NCBI GenBank assembly: GCA_018873245.2
Contig: JAEMBT020000006.1
Span: 13,114,387 to 13,178,386, forward strand
DNA: 64,000 bases
Reading direction: 5' to 3'
Source of the DNA: Archegozetes longisetosus
Taxonomy: Eukaryota; Arthropoda; Arachnida; Sarcoptiformes; Trhypochthoniidae
The position numbers and the translations under genes are program-made. Below are positions 57,643 to 64,000 of this stretch, piece after piece (position 1 is the stretch's first letter; each line of letters starts with the position of its first letter). The notes under the pieces were generated by a model, which was not told where the DNA came from, ran no database searches, and was given only the letters and a program-made list of their open reading frames with translations.

Positions 57643-58779
57643 ATGAGTCAAGTAGTTGGAAATAAGTCAGACACAGACAGTATAAGTTCAGAGAGAAGTG
57701 GAAATGAAGACGAATACTGGATAAAAGTGATGAATGCTTGTTATCAGGACAATCTGATTCCTTTTGGGCTACAGTATCCTAGTTGGGAATACCACGATTT
57801 AGAGCCCATAGATTGTGGGACTTATAGTCAAGTGATAAAAGGATACGACACTAAACTCAATCAAATCGTTGTCTTCAAAGTTGTAAATGTTGTCTCCATA
57901 CAAACCGTCAAAAGATTGTTTGGAATTTCATTATCACGAACTGAATTACTTGGAGATGCACTCAATGAGATATTAATATCTCGAGCTTTGTCAAACTTAC
58001 ACACAACCACTTGTGACTACTGCGGACATGAATATCAAACTCACACTTACCCGAAAATGTTTAGCGCAAGCTTAGTTCACGGAAGTATTCCTAACTATTT
58101 CTTGTTCAAACCAACCGATGACGAAACGGATAAATTAGAATCAATTCAGACATTTCGTGAAAGTCCTAATAGTCCGCGTCAATATCTGGTTCTCGTCATG
58201 AAGTATTGCGGAGACTCGTTATGGCGAACGATTAGGAATAAAAACGTTAGCGCATATCAATTAATAAGCATTTGTTTTCAGTTGTTATTTGCTCTGGCAG
58301 TCGCCGAATGTGTTTATGAATTCGAGCACAGAGATCTTCATATGTCGAATGTACTGCTTAAGAAGACTAAAAAGACTTTCATTTACTTTACCATCAATAC
58401 CGTTAGATATAGAGTCAGAAGCTATGGGATTAAGGCTTATATAATTGATACAACTTTTTCTCGTATCAAAATTGGAGATAATGTTTATTTTACTTCACTA
58501 TCAAATCGCTTAAATCCTAAACTTTCTGTAGAAAATCCTGATTTGCAAGACTTTACTTATCAACAAATGGTTCAAAAGGCTTCTAATGATTGGGAGAAAT
58601 GGATTCCAGAAACTAATATATTCTGGTTGAAGTATCTTTTTAAATCTGTTAACTCATGTGAAATCGTTAAAAAATGTGAAGATAAGATGCCATCTCTCAT
58701 ACTCAAACAATTATTAGAGCAGATTTGCAAATATGAAAAGCTAGAGGACTTTGTTTCGCAACCATATGCAAGCAAATAA
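57643..58779 (+). CDS. Haspin-like protein kinase, single exon
   Basis: The frame is open from 57520, but Met at 57643 (MSQVVGNKSD) gives a better start: 378 aa. Haspins phosphorylate histone H3 Thr3 at mitosis and help recruit the chromosomal passenger complex. The sequence shows a degenerate Gly-rich loop (IDCGTYSQV, 56-64), the ATP-binding Lys79 (VVFKV), alpha-C Glu109 (ALNEILI) and catalytic H229-R-D-L-H-M-S-N236. IIDTTFSRI (268-276) stands at the haspin-specific DYT site that replaces DFG. A Cys/His-containing insert (CDYCGHEYQTH) lies at about 124-134. The usual long N-terminal region is missing. An intronless haspin could be a retrocopy or a lineage-specific paralogue. Kinase identity is firm; mitotic role is inference. 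Confidence 0.85.
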   Translation: MSQVVGNKSDTDSISSERSGNEDEYWIKVMNACYQDNLIPFGLQYPSWEYHDLEPIDCGTYSQVIKGYDTKLNQIVVFKVVNVVSIQTVKRLFGISLSRTELLGDALNEILISRALSNLHTTTCDYCGHEYQTHTYPKMFSASLVHGSIPNYFLFKPTDDETDKLESIQTFRESPNSPRQYLVLVMKYCGDSLWRTIRNKNVSAYQLISICFQLLFALAVAECVYEFEHRDLHMSNVLLKKTKKTFIYFTINTVRYRVRSYGIKAYIIDTTFSRIKIGDNVYFTSLSNRLNPKLSVENPDLQDFTYQQMVQKASNDWEKWIPETNIFWLKYLFKSVNSCEIVKKCEDKMPSLILKQLLEQICKYEKLEDFVSQPYASK

Positions 58780-59610
58780 ACTTTATAGACATTCATTTAT
58801 GCAGCATTCTTTTCAACTTTTCAAGTTTTACTTAAAATAAATATTCGCTTAAATGGTTAATTAGTTTTGCGAGAAAAATTTATGGCAATTCATATTCAAT
58901 TTGAAGTTTAAAGTGAGAGTTTGGTCACGTGAGTCGACAGGAAATATTCGTTATGCCACCAAATATTTAGGAAATAAAGTAAATTTAGCTATGATTTGTC
59001 GAAATTTACAGCTCGCGGCATTTAATAAAATAAAAGTGTCGTTTTTTAAGTTGATGTTATTTTCCTAGTGTTAAGGCTGCATTTAAGTAGAATTGCATCA
59101 AAGGGGAATCACATATACAATTAGTTTTAAAAATTGATTCATTTACTTGATTTAGCCACAAAGTCAAAGCCAAGGATCAAACAATTTGACAATCGATAAG
59201 ATTATAATCTTAAAGTCTACTTCGTGCGTATATTGATCACAATGATAATTGATGTTTTGAGTGCGTCATCAAATAACTCATACGGTATGATCAGGAAAAG
59301 TTTTTCAATGTATTCTCTCAAAGTAAATGATCGCCACTTACTCATTCCATTATTTACTTACTCTAATAATTATTATTATGGCACAAAATTTCCGATAAGT
59401 TTCAAGCAAACATTGGGCATTGAACAAATGTAGAGGAAAATGATTACAACTTAAGCTTTCAGAATGTATTGAGTAAAAATAACACAACAATAAAAGCTAT
59501 GAAATAAGTATACAATTTTCAATGTAGTCAAATTTACTATAAATTGTCTTAAACACGCAGTAAATACTACTTAAAAAGTAACGAATGTGTGCAATTTGTT
59601 TAACTGAAGG
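58780..59610. other. Intergenic between kinase and desaturase
   Basis: AATAAA near 58836 is a likely polyadenylation signal for the kinase gene. No other gene is supported; a 69-codon frame at 59224-59433 has no recognisable features. Confidence 0.5.
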
Positions 59611-59620
59611 GTTTGTTTCT

Positions 59621-59628
59621 TATATAAA
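59621..59628 (+). promoter_or_regulatory. TATA box of the desaturase gene
   Basis: TATATAAA about 140 bp upstream of the ATG, the only good TATA-type match in the region, preceded by a short pyrimidine run. Confidence 0.5.
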
Positions 59629-59763
59629 TTCGACATTATACAAACTTAAACCTACTTTCGTAAAACGCTTGATTGCTGTTTTAGTCGAATACTCATATTT
59701 TAGGATTGAAATTGAATTTTTGAAAAATTTTCTAATATTTTAAAATAAACTAAATCCAATAAA

Positions 59764-60989
59764 ATGTCTCCAAATAGTTATGATTCCTGCAATAAAAGTT
59801 TGCTTAATTCAAGAAGTGATCGAATTTCAAATAAAACTTCGCAGATGGAATACAAAGTGGAAATAGTTTGGCGAAATGTACTGGCTATGACTATTCTGCA
59901 TTTGGCTGCTATTTACAGTTATTATACGACCATACTTGGTATCGGAAAATGGCAATCAGTAATCTGGTTCTGGTTCGTGGGCTTTTTTAGCTCTTTAGGA
60001 GTCTTGGCAGGATCTCACAGATTGTGGTCACATAAGTCATATAAAGCAAAACTTCCTCTCAGAATAATTTTAGCCATCTTGCAAACAGCTGCTCTTCAGA
60101 ATGACATATACGAGTGGAGTCGTGACCATCGTGTTCACCACAAATACTCCGAAACTGATGCTGATCCACATAACGCTAAGAGAGGATTCTTTTTTGCACA
60201 CATGGGTTGGCTTCTATGTAAAAAACATCCTGAAGTTATTGAAAAGGGGAAAACTATCGATTTGAGCGATTTATGGGAAGATCCTGTGGTCAGATTTCAG
60301 AGAAGGTTTTATATACCATTGATTCTATTATTTTGGGGTCTTATTCCGGTAGCAGTTCCCATATATTTCTTTGGAGAATCTCTGACAGCAGCTATTTACG
60401 GTAAATTTGATATCAATTTTTGTAAAGCAATAGTCTAAAGAAACAACGAAATTTATTTTTGAATTCTAAGGCAACGCATTCAGATATGTACTTACATTAC
60501 ACCACGCCTGGAGTGTTAACTCAGCCGCTCATCTATACGGCAAAAGACCCTACGATAGGACTATAAATTCGAGTGAAAATTCATTCGTAATATATGCCTC
60601 AATGGGCGAAGGTTTGCATACTTTCAGTCAACTATAAGTTGAATGTTCTTTATCTAAAATTTTTGAAATTATAAAATAATGAATATATTTTAATAGGATA
60701 CCACAACTATCACCATACGTTTCCTTATGATTATTCTGCGTCTGAACACGGGTGGCAAACTAATTTCAATCCTGCGACTGCTTTCATTGATTTCTTCGCA
60801 AAAATTGGTTGGGCCTATGATCGTAAAGTAGTTTCGGCTAAAACTATTAGAGATAGAATCGAAAGAACTGGAAATCTGAATGAAAAACCTGGAGAAATGA
60901 ATTATTGGTTTGATCTTTTGAAAGGCTTTTTAGTGATTAGTTATCCAGTTATTATACTGTTTTGTTTGAGACTTGTTTTTGCAAAGTAA
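59764..60989 (+). CDS. Acyl-CoA delta-9-type desaturase (SCD family)
   Basis: Three exons: 59764-60400, 60471-60611 and 60697-60989 (356 aa, phases consistent). The enzyme would introduce a cis double bond into saturated acyl-CoA (typically 16:0 or 18:0) in the ER membrane, using cytochrome b5. Three His boxes coordinate the di-iron centre: H85RLWSH90, H122RVHH126 and H262NYHH266. A further conserved His is in NSAAHLYG. Transmembrane segments flank the boxes (about 37-58, 63-83, 180-205). The soluble N-terminus is Ser/Asn-rich. The last exon ends in a hydrophobic segment. The elongase gene follows 1 kb downstream on the same strand. Regioselectivity cannot be read from sequence. Confidence 0.92.
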
Positions 60990-62008
60990 AACTCGCGATC
61001 GTATAGTGTAGTCTATGATCGTTTTTAATTTGTATATTGACTTTAAACAATTATACTTGATTATAAAAGTGAAAAATCAGAACAATATTTAAACTGATAA
61101 AAGTCTATGTATGTTTGAGTTATATTTTATATACTTGTATAGGTAATTTCATCGGTTTAGTTATTCAGACTGAAAGAAAACACCGAGGTAGCTAAATATT
61201 AACACTTTTTAATGTTAGAAACAAATCAACCCAAACTAGATGGACTTAACGGTTCTCGATAAAATACTAGTGACATCATTAAAGTGTTCGTCATGTAGAA
61301 ATAATTATCGCGACCTGCCCCTGATTTTAACAATCCAATTAATAATGAAACCACGAACTTGGCAATAGTTTTCAGGTAACATAGCTCTATCAACGCCTCA
61401 ATTTTGGCAAATCAAGGCTGGAAACTTTAGTTAAAAGCTTTCTCACTTACTCGCTTAAACCCTTTCTAAAATTTATATCTTATTTCAGGCAAAATATCAA
61501 GTCATTTAATAAATTTGTAGAAATTCATTCATTCAATAAGCTAATAATTTATTCGGGATTATGAGCCTTAAAGTCGAGGTCTAAATTTTGTCTATAGTTC
61601 GATCTTGGCAATAAGATCCAATAGCTCCAAGTAGTTGATAAAATCAGGGTCAGACCGTACTTGATAGTTAGGTTCTATTTTTAAAGTATTTCCTTAGTAA
61701 GCACTCCATTTTTTACATATGATTGCAAGTTATCCTGGTTTCCATTGGCAACAAGTGAAGGCGTAACATTATATAAAATATTAGATTAGACAAGTCATTA
61801 ATACTGATATATTCATTTTTGCTTATTTCTTATTTTTATGATAAATAAACTCACTCGACAAGGTTGAAAATTCATCATTAGATTACTTCAAAAATATTTG
61901 ATAATTGTATAGGTATGTCTCGAATGTTGTTTAATAAATATCTTAAGAGTTTAATTTTGATTGCCTTTTTAATTATAATCATTACTTAATAAAAGTTTGA
62001 AAGTGAAA
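60990..62008. other. Intergenic between desaturase and elongase
   Basis: No ORF or repeat is supported. It presumably holds the 3' UTR of the desaturase and the promoter of the elongase. Confidence 0.5.
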
Positions 62009-63283
62009 ATGTTAACTGAGATACGTTATAACAATTATCACATCATTAACCGCACGGCAGACAAGTGGTCGAATGAATGGCATAGATTTCCAGGTTTCGA
62101 GTTCGCTCTCAAATTTGAAAGCTTACTAATACCATATATCGACGACCTTCATGAATTCCTGCAGAAAAAATGGTATTATTCCATTTATATATCGGTTGGT
62201 TACATAGCAATAATTCTGATCATCAAAAAATGGATCAATTCATACAAAACTGGCTTCAACCTTCGTACCCCTTTAGCTTTATGGAGCTCAACATTAGCTC
62301 TATTTTCAGCATTGGGTGTTATGCGATGTTTACCAGAGTTTATTTATGTTTTAGCAAATGATGGATTCATTGCATCTTTTTGTAATGCGAGCTATTATAG
62401 AGTGAGTTATACAGTCTAACCCAGATTTTGGCTACTAGTCGAACTATGAATTCTTGTTGTCAAAATCCAACAATTAATTGTTTTCTCAATGATATAACAA
62501 GAATAATAGAAAGGCAAACTTATTAAACTTCCGAAGTCAAAGTTTTAGCCCTTAAACTGGATTTACCATAATTGAGGCATTGTTTATCTGATATCTATTG
62601 CCAAATTCGAGGCTTTGCACGGATTTATTTTGCTATAATCCGAATCCTTTAACCTTGACAGTACTTTGATAATCAATTGCTAAAATCGGGGAAAGACTTT
62701 ACTAGCATTAAATCATAGTACTCATAGTTTTACTATTAAATTGTAAACCACTCTATAGGACCCTCGTCTCACTGTTTGGTACATCTTATTCGCATTATCA
62801 AAATCTATAGAGCTTTTTGATACAATATTCATAGTATTGCGAAAGCAAAAACTAATATTCCTTCATTGGATTCATCACGTGTTGACGCTATGCACGGCCT
62901 GGTACGTGACGGGTGACATGCCTGCAACTGCCAGATGGTCAGTCAATATGAACTTTTTGATACATTCAGTCATGTATTCTTACTATGCTTTAAAAGCGCT
63001 ACGTATAAGAATACACCGAGTTGTAAACATCTCAATAACCACTTTGCAAATAACGCAAATGATTTTTGCACTTTACATTAACTTTTACATTCTTAAAATG
63101 AAGTTTTTAGGAGAAAAGTGTGATATATCTGCTTCTGTAAATATCAATAGTATAGCTCTCTATACGATATTCTTCATGCTATTCATAAATTATTTTGTTA
63201 AAACTTATATAATACGAACTAATGCCAAAAGTCAGAGTAGATCGCCCAATGCTCACAATCAACTAGATAAAAAATTTGAGTAA
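62009..63283 (+). CDS. ELOVL6: Very-long-chain fatty acid elongase, ELOVL6-like
   Basis: Two exons: 62009-62401 and 62759-63283 (305 aa). The enzyme condenses malonyl-CoA with acyl-CoA as the first step of chain elongation in the ER. The ATG at 62009 is chosen because the upstream in-frame codon is TTG. Motifs are KSIELFDT (146-153), the catalytic His box HWIHH (167-171) and NFLIHSVMYSYYA (196-208). Together these are the signature of the ELOVL3/6 branch, which elongates C16 chains to C18. Seven or so hydrophobic segments are visible. The C-terminus KKFE is a dilysine ER-retrieval signal. It lies downstream of a desaturase acting on the same substrate pool. Confidence 0.9.
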
Positions 63284-64000
63284 AATTCGAACGAGTTGTT
63301 CTTTAAAGTCATACAAAATATAGAAAGTTGAAAATATTTGATCAAAGTATCTGATTGCGTGCACAAATTTTAACAAGTATTTGATGGTTTTATGAATTTA
63401 ATTTATAATAACAAAAATTCCTAAGTTTTGCCTGTTTTTCTTTTTGATGAAGTGCGATTAGTTTTTACACTAATCCAGACATATTATATTTCTCGATAAG
63501 CTAAATTTTATGTCAATTCTGTAAACTGGTGAGTTCAATAAATTATTATTTGCATTATAGCTTTGAAAGAAGCTTTAAAAGATGTCGTTTGGTTTTTCAA
63601 TCATGATAATTTAGTAAATAATGTTATAATTCAAGGGTGAGCCATCAAAATCAAGTTACTTGTTGGAATTCAAGTTCATAGTATAAAATTTCAGATGATT
63701 CTAGTACGAATTGATTTAGCTGACTATAAATTGTGTGCTTTCTTGCATAAGTTCAGTATCATTAGTGTGCAACTGATGATTACAACCACATCACTGACTA
63801 GTAATCGACACGTTATCACGTTTCCAGTTTGGCATAACTTCATTCAAAAGAATTCTTTAGAAAAAAACTATACGAAGTTCAACGTTTTCGGCACTATCTT
63901 TTACCTCGAGTCAGATTCTGAGGTGATTCTCTTCTAGTTTCGTGTAAAAGTGTCGAGTGAATATCGAAAGAAGTTGCCAATGGGTTCTTGTTGGTTTCCA
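63284..64000. other. Downstream of elongase, no gene recognised
   Basis: AATAAA near 63538 may serve the elongase. An 80-codon open frame at 63695-63937 has no recognisable feature. Confidence 0.45.

Noticed and set aside
63695-63937. 80-codon ORF near the window end
   Set aside because: No motif, no splice context and no similarity that I recognise; likely chance.

Overview
The window is nuclear DNA of an animal, most likely an arthropod. It is visibly A+T-rich. Its genes are split by GT-AG introns and include P450s of two clans, a delta-class-like glutathione transferase, a haspin-like kinase, an acyl-CoA desaturase and an ELOVL6-type elongase. Mariner, Tigger/pogo, hAT and virus-derived (Polinton/adintovirus-like) sequences lie between them. 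I cannot name the species; a mite or other small arthropod would fit, but this is inference.

Layout. 0-5.5 kb holds only transposon remnants, including a long inverted repeat with three younger insertions. 6-15.1 kb is one six-exon CYP2-clan P450 whose 5.6-kb second intron carries nested transposons; inside them is an intact 528-codon pogo-like transposase flanked by tRNA-like sequences. 15.6-30 kb is a transposon block: a Tigger split by a hAT, a decayed inverted copy of the first two P450 exons, a Tigger broken by one frameshift, a TTAA-flanked MITE and several foldback elements. 30-41.2 kb holds two five-exon CYP3-clan P450 paralogues. Between them lie a 4.6-kb TTAA-bounded transposon, a fragment of a third P450 and a SINE-like repeat.

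42.7-47.5 kb is a decayed virus-like segment, all on the + strand: an IAP-like gene (BIR plus RING), a packaging ATPase, small virion-protein-like ORFs and a retroviral-type integrase. 48.2-51.4 kb contains copies of the region upstream of the CYP3 genes but without the gene, plus two mariner remnants. 51.9-52.5 kb (minus) encodes a small secreted glycine-rich repeat protein. The last 9 kb is ordinary genic DNA: GST (3 exons), haspin-like kinase (1 exon), desaturase (3 exons) and ELOVL6-like elongase (2 exons).

The three P450s and the GST are detoxification-type enzymes. The desaturase and elongase would act in sequence on C16/C18 acyl chains. For the P450s, GST, desaturase and elongase I derived splice sites from GT/AG positions and phase; in each case the summed exons give an open frame divisible by three with the family's key motifs. 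Repeat boundaries rest on terminal inverted repeats, target duplications and, in several cases, an uninterrupted copy elsewhere in the window. No database search was possible.
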